DNA of 17,742 nucleotides from an uncultured Collinsella sp. (GCA_900540995.1 UQHO01000042.1:1-17742), one strand, 5' to 3'; shown: positions 7,614 to 14,875, numbered from the stretch's first letter. Numbers and translations are program-made. Notes: generated from the sequence alone by a model not told the origin.

Positions 7614-7670
7614 AGCGCCTTTTTGTTTGGAGACAATGAAATTAGCAAGAACGTAAAGCTAGGAGGCGCT

Positions 7671-8636
7671 ATGTGTACGAGTATTCGATTTACCGATAAT
7701 TCTGGCCACATGTATCTGGGCCGCAATCTCGACTGGAGCTTTGACTACGGCCAACAGGTTCGCGTGATGCCGCGCGGGTTTCACATTCCGTATTCGTTTA
7801 TCGACGACGCGACAGCGGCGCACGCGGTGATCGGTATGTGCATCGATTACAGGAACTACCCTATGTTCTTCGATTGCGGCAACGATGCGGGCCTCGCCGT
7901 GGCGGGTCTCAATTTCCCGGGTTATGCCGAGTATGCCGAGGGCCCTGTCGACGGCAAGACCAATATCGCGGCCTATGAGTTTCCCCTGTGGGTGGCAGCG
8001 ACGTTCTCGACGGTCGATGAGGTCGAGGCCGCGCTGCGCGACACGGTGATTGTCGCCAAATCTGCCGGAGAGGGGCTGGGCGTGTCACTGCTCCATTGGA
8101 TTATCGGCGACAGCCAGCGCAGCATCGTGGTCGAGATGATGACTGACGGCCTGCATGTATACGACGATCCGGTCGACACCCTTGCCAATCAGCCGACCTT
8201 CCCGTGGCATATGGAAAACCTACGCACCTATATCACCGCCACAAGCGATTTTCCGCAGACGGCGACATGGCGTGGCGCCGAGCTCAAGCCCTATGGAGCC
8301 GGTGCCGGCATGCGCGGCATTCCGGGCGATTGCTATTCGCCGAGCCGTTTTGTAAAGGCGGCGTACCTCAATGCCAATTACCCGCAAAAGGAGAGCGAGA
8401 CCGAAAACGTCGTTCGCATGTTCCGCTCGCTCGAGGGCGTGGTGATGATCGAGGGAGCGTCCAGGATGGGCGATGGCAAGTTCGAGAAGACTATCTACAC
8501 CGGATGCTTTAGCGCGCGCACGGGCAATTATTACTACGCGATGTATGGGGATCCGTCGATTCGCTACGTGAGCCTGATGGATGCCGAGGGCGCGAGCCCC
8601 GATAGACTCGTGGTTCCCGAGCCGCGTCGTTCGTAG
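7671..8636 (+). CDS. bsh: Choloylglycine hydrolase family protein, probable bile salt hydrolase
   Basis: This 321-residue Ntn-hydrolase should cleave the amide bond of conjugated bile salts (glyco- or tauro-). Penicillin V acylases share the fold. The ATG at 7671 follows AGGAGG at 5 bases and puts the nucleophile Cys at position 2, exposed once Met is removed. The active-site set of characterised bile salt hydrolases (Cys2, Arg18, Asp21, Asn82, Asn175, Arg228) is matched by Cys2, Arg18, Asp21 in GRNLDW, Asn81 in GLNFPG, Asn173 in LANQPTF and Arg226 in YSPSRF. The Asn81 position favours bile salt hydrolase over penicillin V acylase, where a Tyr is usual. No signal peptide is present, so it is cytosolic. 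It is apparently a single-gene unit with a terminator on each side, suiting a gut resident. Substrate preference is not readable. Confidence 0.9.
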   Translation: MCTSIRFTDNSGHMYLGRNLDWSFDYGQQVRVMPRGFHIPYSFIDDATAAHAVIGMCIDYRNYPMFFDCGNDAGLAVAGLNFPGYAEYAEGPVDGKTNIAAYEFPLWVAATFSTVDEVEAALRDTVIVAKSAGEGLGVSLLHWIIGDSQRSIVVEMMTDGLHVYDDPVDTLANQPTFPWHMENLRTYITATSDFPQTATWRGAELKPYGAGAGMRGIPGDCYSPSRFVKAAYLNANYPQKESETENVVRMFRSLEGVVMIEGASRMGDGKFEKTIYTGCFSARTGNYYYAMYGDPSIRYVSLMDAEGASPDRLVVPEPRRS

Positions 8637-8660
8637 CCGATAGCTTTACCGCAATGCAAA

Positions 8661-8694
8661 GCGGCCCTGCATCTCCCGTGAGGTGCAGGGCCGC
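8661..8694. terminator. Hairpin between the convergent bile salt hydrolase and kup genes
   Basis: A perfect 11-bp GC-rich stem (GCGGCCCTGCA 8661-8671, TGCAGGGCCGC 8684-8694) is extended by an inner CTC/GAG stem. It sits 24 bases after the hydrolase stop and 21 before the kup stop. The downstream tracts are only weakly T-rich on either strand (TGTCGTTGATTT and TTTGCATTG), so termination strength is uncertain. Confidence 0.7.
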
Positions 8695-8715
8695 TGTCGT
8701 TGATTTGTGACGTCG

Positions 8716-10947
8716 CTAGAAGTTGGCGTCGTTGAGTTGTTCGTTCTCGAGGCCGTCGAGCTGTTGCTGTTCGGGCGTATCGGCGACGCTCTCGAGCAAC
8801 TCGGTGGGATCGACGTTCATGTCCTTACCGGCTTCGTTGCCGTTGACCAAGTCGTCCGAGAAGATGTCGACTTCCATTTCCTCGGCCTCTTCGATCTGAA
8901 CCTCGAGCGGCACCTGGGTGCGCACGAGCTTAACGGCCGGGCGCATGCGGGCAAACAGCGGCACGTACTCGATGATGATGGCCGAGTTCTCGAGACCGTA
9001 CCAGCGTGCCGGGCTTCCGCAGGCGCGGCGGACGGCGTACTTGATGGCCATCACGCGGTGGTCATTGCGGTTGATGTCCGTTTCGGGGGCAAGCATCTTG
9101 CGCAGCATGCAAAAGCGGAAGTCACCCACGTTGCCGCGTGTCTCGTAGATGGAGTAGGTGTGATGTTGCGGCGGCAGCTCGCCCGATGCCATCAAGTCGC
9201 CGACGATCTGACGCAGATAAGCGTTGACGCGCTGGTTGACTTTAAAGCCCAGGTCCAGGCGAACGCGGAAGAGGAAGTCCGTGCCAAAGGTCTCGACGGA
9301 ATACTCGTGCGTATAGGGTTCGTCGGTAACGTGCACGTTAATGAACCAATATGCCTTGGCGCGCTTGGGATGCTTATCCAGGATGGAATAGAGCACGTCG
9401 CGGTCGAGCGTGAGCGGGTCGGGGCTGTTGGTGAGAAATACCAGATTGTCGGCGAGCACGGGATAGGTCTCGTCGTTGCGCAGGCGGTTGAGCTGATCGA
9501 TGTACTTGGAGACGGGCAACAGAATCGTCTGCGTGCGCTCGATGGCGGTGCCACGGCGCCACACGTACATAAGGCCAAACAGCAGTGCGGCCAGGAAGAT
9601 CATCACATAGCCGCCGTCAAAGAACATGGTGAGGCACGAGGCAAAGAAGCACAGCTCAATGGCACCGAAGAGCAGGGCGAAGACGCAGGCGCCCAGCTTG
9701 TGCTTGAGAATGCCAGCGATATAGCTCGTCAAAAGCGTCGTGGTCATGAGCATGGTCACGGTAATGGCGAGGCCGTAGGCGCTCTCCATGCGCTCGGAGT
9801 TTTGGAACAGCAGCACGATGAAGATGCAGCCGACCCACATGATGTTGTTGACGAGCGGAATATAGAGCTGGCCCTTGGTGTCGCTGGGGTAGTGGATGCG
9901 CAGATGCGGCATAAGGTTGAGGCGCGTGGCCTCGGATACCAGCGAGAACGAGCCGGTGATGAGCGCCTGCGAGGCGATGATGGCCGCTACGGCCGAAAGC
10001 ACGATGGCAAAGGGGCGCAGGGGCTCGGGAAGCATCATATAAAACGGGTTGACGATATCCATCGCGAGCATCTGGGGGTTGGAGTTATTGGCGAGCAGCC
10101 AAGCTCCCTGACCCAGATAGTTGAGGATAAGGGCCGCCTTAACAAACGGCCAGGATGCATAGATGTTGGCCTTGCCAACGTGGCCCATGTCCGAGTAGAG
10201 GGCCTCGGCGCCGGTCGTCGACAGGAAGACAAAGCCGAGCACCATGATGCCCGAGTGGTTGATGGGCGAGAACAGGAACATGATGCCGCGGATGGGGTTG
10301 AGCGCGCGCAGGATGGACAGGTTGCCGAGCATGTTGAACAGGCCGGCGCCTGCCAGGAACAGGAACCACAACGTCATGAGCGGGCCGAACAGCTTGCCGA
10401 TCGACGAGGTACCGGCGCGCTGCATGGCAAATAGGCCGCAGATAATGATGATGGTGAAGATGATGACGTTGGTCTGGCCGTCGCCAAGCAGCGCGTGGCC
10501 CCACTCGATGGTACGCAGGCCCTCGATGGCTGTGGTGACCGTGACCGCGGGAGTGAGGATGCCGTCGGCGAGCAGCGCCGCGCCGCCGATCATGGCAGGG
10601 AGGATCAGCCATGGTGCCACTTTTCGCACCAGGCTAAACAGGGCGAAGATGCCGCCTTCGTTGTGGTTGTCGGCCTTCATGGCGATTACCACGTACTTGA
10701 CCGTGGTCACGAGTGTCATGGTCCAGATGACGAGCGAAAGCGCGCCCAGGATCATGTCCTCGCTGACGGTACCGATGCCGCCGTTGTTGGCGACGATTGA
10801 TTTCATGGTGTACATGGGGCTCGTGCCGATGTCGCCATAGACGACGCCGAGCGTTACAAGCAGCATGCCAGCGGAGAGGGGGATGGCTCCGTGCCCGCCT
10901 TGACCACGCTGGTCTTGGGGGCTTGCCTCCAGTTTGTTGTGTGCCAC
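8716..10947 (-). CDS. kup: Kup-family low-affinity potassium uptake transporter
   Basis: The 743-residue protein belongs to the KUP/HAK/KT family of K+/H+ symporters. Near the N-terminus, TLGVVYGDIGTSPMYTMKSI carries the hallmark GDIGTSP. About 12 hydrophobic segments follow to roughly residue 475, then a long cytosolic domain ending in a highly acidic tail (EEAEEMEVDIFSDDL and onward). At 743 residues it is about 120 longer than E. coli Kup, mostly in the C-terminal part. I chose the GTG at 10947. AAGGGAG lies 5 bases before it, inside the extra codons of an alternative ATG at 10965 that has no Shine-Dalgarno. A perfect 8-bp inverted repeat lies just upstream. No c-di-AMP riboswitch could be recognised in the 158-base upstream gap. 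Confidence 0.93.
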   Translation of the reverse strand: MAHNKLEASPQDQRGQGGHGAIPLSAGMLLVTLGVVYGDIGTSPMYTMKSIVANNGGIGTVSEDMILGALSLVIWTMTLVTTVKYVVIAMKADNHNEGGIFALFSLVRKVAPWLILPAMIGGAALLADGILTPAVTVTTAIEGLRTIEWGHALLGDGQTNVIIFTIIIICGLFAMQRAGTSSIGKLFGPLMTLWFLFLAGAGLFNMLGNLSILRALNPIRGIMFLFSPINHSGIMVLGFVFLSTTGAEALYSDMGHVGKANIYASWPFVKAALILNYLGQGAWLLANNSNPQMLAMDIVNPFYMMLPEPLRPFAIVLSAVAAIIASQALITGSFSLVSEATRLNLMPHLRIHYPSDTKGQLYIPLVNNIMWVGCIFIVLLFQNSERMESAYGLAITVTMLMTTTLLTSYIAGILKHKLGACVFALLFGAIELCFFASCLTMFFDGGYVMIFLAALLFGLMYVWRRGTAIERTQTILLPVSKYIDQLNRLRNDETYPVLADNLVFLTNSPDPLTLDRDVLYSILDKHPKRAKAYWFINVHVTDEPYTHEYSVETFGTDFLFRVRLDLGFKVNQRVNAYLRQIVGDLMASGELPPQHHTYSIYETRGNVGDFRFCMLRKMLAPETDINRNDHRVMAIKYAVRRACGSPARWYGLENSAIIIEYVPLFARMRPAVKLVRTQVPLEVQIEEAEEMEVDIFSDDLVNGNEAGKDMNVDPTELLESVADTPEQQQLDGLENEQLNDANF

Positions 10948-10969
10948 GTGGACTCCCTTAGACATCCGG

Positions 10970-10990
10970 TTATCTGTTTAGGACAGATAA
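10970..10990. promoter_or_regulatory. Inverted repeat in the kup 5' region
   Basis: Perfect arms TTATCTGT (10970-10977) and ACAGATAA (10983-10990) are separated by 5 bases and lie 23 bases upstream of the chosen kup start. It could be an operator half-site pair or a leader hairpin close to the ribosome binding site. No regulator is encoded next to it, so the binding partner is unknown. Confidence 0.45.
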
Positions 10991-11047
10991 TCTTTATGCC
11001 GTCTTTATACATACAAGAGCAGTTTGGCACATCAGGTTATTTTAGAC

Positions 11048-11071
11048 AATAATCCTCAGCTGGGGATTATT
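11048..11071. repeat. 24-bp near-perfect palindrome between kup and the EamA gene
   Basis: AATAATCC (11048-11055) and GGATTATT (11064-11071) flank a central CAGCTG palindrome, with a single T/G mismatch pair. It lies 35 bases after the EamA stop and about 100 bases before the kup start on the minus strand. It might end EamA transcription, but no U-tract follows, so an operator for kup is equally possible. Confidence 0.45.
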
Positions 11072-11105
11072 TATCTACGCAGGTAGCATTTCAAAGCAGG
11101 GGCTT

Positions 11106-12017
11106 TTAAGCACGTACTGTCTGGGCGATGCCAGCCTTGGCGTTTGCGCGTTTGCCGGCGAGTTCGCAAAAAATCGCGCCGCCGATGATAAGCGCGGCGC
11201 CCATCAGGCGGACCGGTGTTATGGCTTCGCCCAAAAGGACGGCCGAGAACACGACGGCCGAAAGCGGCTCGAGGTAGCCGACGACCGCGACGGTCTGGAC
11301 GGGCAGCTTGGCGACGGCACTAAAGTAGAGCAGGCAACCGATGCCGGTGTTGACGACGCCGAGCATGACGACGGCGCGCCAATCAATACTGGCGGCGACG
11401 CCGGCGGACAGGAATGAGGGAGCGCCCTGCGTGATGAGCGTGAGGACCAGCGCGGTCACAAAGGCGGCGCTCACCTGGAGCGTGGAGTTCTCGAGGCCTT
11501 CGATGTGTGGCGCACCCTTGCTAGCGATGACCATCAGCGCATAGCAAAATGCCGAGGCGATACCGCAGACGATACCCGCAATGGGCATATTGCCGCCTAG
11601 ACCTTGTGCTGCAATGAGAAAAGCACCGCAGGCGACGGCGATAAACCCGGCGATTTTGCCGCCGGTCAGTTTTTCACCAAAGATGAGTGGGGAGAGCGCC
11701 ATGACAATGATGGGGCCACAGTAGTACAGCAGCGAGGATACGCCGACGCCGATCGTCTGGTAGGCACGGAACAGAAAAATCCAGCTGGCACCCAGCGCGG
11801 CTCCCGACAGAAGGAGTGCTGCGGCTTCGCGGGGACGAGATGGCGCCTGCAGTTTATGGCGTTGGGTGATGGCAAGGATAGTGACAAGCGAGAGGGCGCC
11901 CAAAAACGTGCGCAGTAGCACGATATCGGAGCTCGGCAGCGCGATGGCAGCGGCGATGATGCCGTTGGAGCCAAACAATAGCAATGCTGCTAAGTACGTA
12001 AACAGTCCGTTGTCCAT
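11106..12017 (-). CDS. EamA/DMT-superfamily transporter
   Basis: The 303-residue integral membrane protein has two tandem EamA repeats (about residues 5-135 and 148-285) and ten predicted membrane helices, the architecture of drug/metabolite exporters such as RhaT/YdcZ relatives. Typical stretches are LLFGSNGIIAAAIALPSSDIVLLRTFLGAL near the start and VAVVGYLEPLSAVVFSAVLLGEAITPVRLMGAALIIGG near the end. Members export amino acids, metabolites or toxic compounds; the substrate is unknown. The ATG at 12017 has GGAAG about 6 bases upstream. It is divergent from a LysR gene with 118 bases between, so that regulator most likely controls it. Confidence 0.9.
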   Translation of the reverse strand: MDNGLFTYLAALLLFGSNGIIAAAIALPSSDIVLLRTFLGALSLVTILAITQRHKLQAPSRPREAAALLLSGAALGASWIFLFRAYQTIGVGVSSLLYYCGPIIVMALSPLIFGEKLTGGKIAGFIAVACGAFLIAAQGLGGNMPIAGIVCGIASAFCYALMVIASKGAPHIEGLENSTLQVSAAFVTALVLTLITQGAPSFLSAGVAASIDWRAVVMLGVVNTGIGCLLYFSAVAKLPVQTVAVVGYLEPLSAVVFSAVLLGEAITPVRLMGAALIIGGAIFCELAGKRANAKAGIAQTVRA

Positions 12018-12033
12018 GCGCTTCCGTCCCCTC

Positions 12034-12090
12034 TATATTCGAGCATGTTCACTATGGGCGAACTGGCAATAGAAGAAAAGCGAATATAAT
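12034..12090. promoter_or_regulatory. Divergent promoter/operator region between EamA and LysR genes
   Basis: TATATTCG (12034-12041) and CGAATATA (12081-12088) form a perfect 8-bp inverted repeat 39 bases apart. The right arm overlaps a consensus -10 TATAAT (12085-12090) for the LysR gene, and the left arm overlaps a possible minus-strand -10 TATAGA (12037-12032) for the transporter. Between them GTTC-N9-GAAC (12047-12063) contains a T-N11-A core, the minimal LysR binding motif. The -35 hexamers are weak on both sides. Confidence 0.5.
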
Positions 12091-12135
12091 GCATGGCTAA
12101 CATGACAAAAACTCATGCAAAGGTGGAGGGGTGCC

Positions 12136-12993
12136 GTGGAAACGAATATTCAAAAGATGCAGGTGCTGCTCGAGACCGTGCGCGCCGGCAGTTTTACGCG
12201 CGCCGCCGAGCGCCTGAGCTATTCGCAGTCGGGCGTGAGCCGCATGGTGGCCGATCTCGAGGCCGACTGGGGCTTTAAGGTGCTCGACCGCAGTCGCGAG
12301 GGCGTAGTACTTTCTGCCGATGGACGGCAAGTTATGCCTGCGGTTGAGGCGTTATGCGAGGAGTTTGGCCGCCTGCAGCGACGCGTGGATGAGATGCGCG
12401 GGCTCATGCGCGGCAAAATCTGCATCGGTACGTTTTCGAGCGTGGCGACCCACGTGCTGCCGCCGGTGATTGCGCGCTTTCGCGCCGATCATCCGGATGT
12501 CGATTACGAGCTGCTGATGGGTGATTACTCCGAGATTGAGCAATGGGTGGCGGAAGGCCGCTGCGACCTGGGCTTTATCCCGCGTGAGCCCCGAGAAAAC
12601 GGCATGGCATCGCGGTCTTTGGTGCGCGACGAGTTGATGGCAGTAGTGCCGGCAGACTCTTTGCTTGCCACGGCGGAGGTCGTTTCTCTTGCCGATTTAG
12701 CCAACGAGCAGTTTATTCTGCTAGAACGCGGCACCGATGACGAGATTACGCCGTTGTTTCGTCGGGCGGGACTGGCGGTGCGCTCAAAACTGTCGACTTG
12801 GGATGACTATGCGATTATGGCTATGGTCGAGGACGGCTTGGGCGTGAGCATTCTTCCCGCGCTCATCTTGCGCCGCTGTCAGTTCGATGTTGCCGTGCGA
12901 CCACTCGAGGGACATCCCCATCGGCAGATCAATGCCATATATCGAACGGCCGACGTTTCGCTTGCCGCCGCCCGTTTTCTCGAATACCTCTAA
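12136..12993 (+). CDS. LysR-family transcriptional regulator, divergent from the EamA transporter
   Basis: The 285-residue protein has an N-terminal LysR helix-turn-helix (VRAGSFTRAAERLSYSQSGV, about residues 16-34) and an effector-binding domain from about residue 90 (KICIGTFSSVATHVLPPVIARF). The start is the GTG at 12136, preceded by GGAGGGGTGCC; the in-frame ATG at 12115 has no suitable site and would add seven atypical residues. Its product probably senses a small molecule and switches the divergent exporter gene, and may repress itself as LysR proteins often do. No terminator is evident downstream, only a CGTGTACACG palindrome (12995-13004) just after the stop. Confidence 0.92.
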   Translation: METNIQKMQVLLETVRAGSFTRAAERLSYSQSGVSRMVADLEADWGFKVLDRSREGVVLSADGRQVMPAVEALCEEFGRLQRRVDEMRGLMRGKICIGTFSSVATHVLPPVIARFRADHPDVDYELLMGDYSEIEQWVAEGRCDLGFIPREPRENGMASRSLVRDELMAVVPADSLLATAEVVSLADLANEQFILLERGTDDEITPLFRRAGLAVRSKLSTWDDYAIMAMVEDGLGVSILPALILRRCQFDVAVRPLEGHPHRQINAIYRTADVSLAAARFLEYL

Positions 12994-13052
12994 ACGTGTA
13001 CACGCCATTGTTTGCTTTGGGCAGATCTCGGAGTCCGATACATTTTCTTATG

Positions 13053-13137
13053 AAATTGAACTTTCGAATGAAGCGCCGCGTTATACTGCTTGCTAAATTG
13101 AACCATGGTTCAATTCGTGTTCTATAAATTGAACTTT
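13053..13137. promoter_or_regulatory. ATTGAAC operator array upstream of the HTH-aminotransferase gene
   Basis: Three direct copies of ATTGAAC occur in 80 bases. AAATTGAACTTT is exact at 13053-13064 and 13126-13137, and a third copy lies within the perfect 20-bp palindrome AATTGAACCATGGTTCAATT (13096-13115). A -10-like TATACT (13082-13087) lies between the first and second copies, and TTGAAC itself could serve as -35 (13098-13103, with TCTATA 17 bases on). The last copy ends 18 bases before the GTG start. The arrangement is what an autoregulating XRE-type repressor would use. Confidence 0.68.
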
Positions 13138-13155
13138 GCCAGCAAGGAGGTTCTA

Positions 13156-14676
13156 GTGGCCCAAGAGACGTTTAGCGATCGCCTGCGACAGGCTATGTCC
13201 GATCGCGACGTTCGCCAGTCGGACGTGATCCGCGCATCGGAGATGCTCGGCAAAAAACTCGGCAAGAGTCAGATGAGCCAATATGTGAGCGGCAAGACGA
13301 TCCCGCGGCGCGATGTGGCTGAGCTGCTCGCCCGTATTTTGGAGGTCGATGTTACCTGGCTGCTTGCCGGCGACGCCGATCAAGGCGAGGCATCATCACC
13401 CCGCAACGATTCCAAACCCGAACCCCATCCCTCAGCTCAAATTGCAAGGAGCACCACCATGCGTACTTTTTCTAAATCCACCAAGCTCGATAACGTCCTG
13501 TATGACGTGCGCGGTCCCGTCGTCGACGAGGCCGCCCGTATGGAGGACGAGGGCGAGCGCATCCTCAAGCTCAATATCGGCAACCCGGCGCCCTTCGGTT
13601 TCCGCACGCCCGATGAGGTCATCAAGGACATGCGCCAGCAGCTGCCCGACTGCGAAGGCTATTCCAACTCGCGTGGCCTGTTCTCCGCGCGCAAGGCGAT
13701 CATGCAGTATTCGCAGATCAAAGGCCTGCCCAACGTTCAGATGGAGCATATCTACACGGGCAACGGCGTGTCCGAGCTCATTCAGCTTTCGATGAACGCG
13801 CTGCTCGACAATGGCGACGAGATTCTGATCCCCAGCCCCGACTATCCGCTCTGGACGGCGTGCGCTACCCTTGCTGGCGGTCATCCCGTACATTATCTGT
13901 GCGATGAGCAGGCGGATTGGTATCCCGACCTGGAGGATATGGAGTCCAAGATTACGAGCGCGACCAAAGCCCTCGTCATCATCAACCCCAACAACCCCAC
14001 GGGCTCTGTCTATCCGCGCGAGGTGCTCGAGGGCATCGTCGAGATTGCACGCAGGCATCAGCTGATGATCTTTGCCGATGAGATCTACGACCGCCTGTGC
14101 ATGGACGGCTACGAGCACGTCTCGATTGCCTCGCTCGCCCCCGATCTGCCCTGTGTCACCTTTAGCGGTCTGTCCAAGTCGCACATGATCGCGGGCTATC
14201 GCATTGGCTGGATGGTGCTTTCGGGCAACCAGCGCTGCATGAGCGACTTCATCATGGGCATCAACATGCTCTCTAACATGCGCCTGTGCTCCAACGTGCC
14301 GGCTCAGTCGATCGTTCAGACGGCACTCGGTGGCCATCAGTCCGTTAACGACTACATCCGTCCCGGCGGCCGTGTCTACGAGCAGCGCAACTTTGTGTAT
14401 GAGGCGCTCAACAAGATTGACGGCATCTCGGTGGTTAAGCCGCGTGCAGCGTTCTACATCTTCCCCAAGATGGATGTGAAGAAGTTCAACATCACCGATG
14501 ACGAGCAGTTCGCCCTTGACCTGCTGCACGAGAAGAAGATTCTGATCACGCGCGGCGGCGGCTTTAACTGGGCCGAGCCCGATCACTTCCGCATCGTGTA
14601 CCTGCCGCGCATGGAAGTACTCAAAGAGTCCCTCGAAGACCTCGCCGACTTCTTTGACCATTACCGCCAATCGTAG
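13156..14676 (+). CDS. alaA: XRE helix-turn-helix fused to AlaA-type alanine/glutamate-pyruvate aminotransferase
   Basis: This 506-residue fusion has a Cro/C1-type DNA-binding domain at residues 5-72 (RLRQAMSDRDVRQSDVIRAS, then KSQMSQYVSGKTIPRRDVAELLARIL). A 29-residue hydrophilic linker follows, and then a complete fold-type I aminotransferase from residue 102. The enzyme part matches E. coli AlaA almost throughout: LKLNIGNPAPFGF, GNGVSELIQLSMNALL, IINPNNPTG, PLP lysine Lys341 in FSGLSKSHMIAG, and GLFSARKAIMQ. AlaA makes alanine from pyruvate and glutamate. The start is the GTG at 13156 with AAGGAGG 5 bases upstream; an ATG at 13105 lies inside the operator palindrome and lacks a site. The linker holds a second strong ribosome binding site (see the internal start). 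The enzyme domain has an intact active site, so the fusion should be both catalytic and DNA-binding. Confidence 0.9.
   Translation: MAQETFSDRLRQAMSDRDVRQSDVIRASEMLGKKLGKSQMSQYVSGKTIPRRDVAELLARILEVDVTWLLAGDADQGEASSPRNDSKPEPHPSAQIARSTTMRTFSKSTKLDNVLYDVRGPVVDEAARMEDEGERILKLNIGNPAPFGFRTPDEVIKDMRQQLPDCEGYSNSRGLFSARKAIMQYSQIKGLPNVQMEHIYTGNGVSELIQLSMNALLDNGDEILIPSPDYPLWTACATLAGGHPVHYLCDEQADWYPDLEDMESKITSATKALVIINPNNPTGSVYPREVLEGIVEIARRHQLMIFADEIYDRLCMDGYEHVSIASLAPDLPCVTFSGLSKSHMIAGYRIGWMVLSGNQRCMSDFIMGINMLSNMRLCSNVPAQSIVQTALGGHQSVNDYIRPGGRVYEQRNFVYEALNKIDGISVVKPRAAFYIFPKMDVKKFNITDDEQFALDLLHEKKILITRGGGFNWAEPDHFRIVYLPRMEVLKESLEDLADFFDHYRQS
13446..13461 (+). promoter_or_regulatory. Internal ribosome binding site and ATG for a stand-alone AlaA form
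   Basis: AAGGAG (13446-13451) followed 7 bases later by ATG (13459) lies in the HTH-aminotransferase linker, in frame. Translation from here gives a 405-residue enzyme, the same length as E. coli AlaA, with the PLP lysine at 240, also the E. coli number. Its first residues (RTFSKSTKLDNVLYDVRGP) match the natural AlaA N-terminus. One mRNA could therefore yield a regulator-enzyme fusion and a free enzyme. The sequence feature is clear; its use is inferred. Confidence 0.6.
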
Positions 14677-14728
14677 GGGATTAGGTGCCTGCCGCCGCAA
14701 GAATCGAGGCGTCGCAGGATAGACATAC

Positions 14729-14844
14729 GACAGCGAGCGAGCCGCATTTGCGCCAAGGTGACGTGAAATGAGAGGGCGCTGACCTTCTGGTCGCGCCCTC
14801 GAAATTGAACGTCAGATTGGCGTGAATGCGGCTCGCGCAGCGTC
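14729..14844. repeat. 116-bp nested fold-back element between convergent genes
   Basis: Several inverted arm pairs are nested about position 14786. From outside in they are GCGAGCCGCATT (14737-14748) with AATGCGGCTCGC (14825-14836); CGCCAA (14751-14756) with TTGGCG (14817-14822); TGACGT (14759-14764) with ACGTCA (14809-14814); GAGGGCGC (14772-14779) with GCGCCCTC (14793-14800); and GACC with GGTC around TTCT. RNA from either strand would form a long rod. It lies between alaA and the second deformylase, which converge. No T-run follows, so it is not a standard terminator. It may be a REP-like repeat family member. Confidence 0.75.
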
Positions 14845-14850
14845 AAGTGG

Positions 14851-14874
14851 TCCGCCGTTCGGTAGAACGGCGGA
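14851..14874. terminator. GC-rich hairpin directly after the second deformylase gene
   Basis: A perfect 10-bp stem TCCGCCGTTC/GAACGGCGGA closes a GGTA loop and starts one base past the deformylase stop on the minus strand. It lacks a U-tract, so it may protect or help end the transcript rather than act as a classical terminator. Confidence 0.45.
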
Positions 14875-14875
14875 A

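Noticed and set aside
8707..10434. A 575-residue open frame on the plus strand opposite kup
   Set aside because: It lies wholly antisense to a clear Kup transporter. Its composition (runs of Gly, Glu, His, Asp, Val) is that of a GC-rich shadow frame, and there is no ribosome binding site.
10966..11105. Possible c-di-AMP (ydaO-type) riboswitch before kup
   Set aside because: The gap is too short, and I could not find the conserved core elements; only simple palindromes are present.
13105..13155. ATG at 13105 as start of the HTH-aminotransferase
   Set aside because: It lies inside the 20-bp palindrome, has no Shine-Dalgarno, and adds 17 residues without HTH character; the GTG at 13156 has AAGGAGG at ideal spacing.
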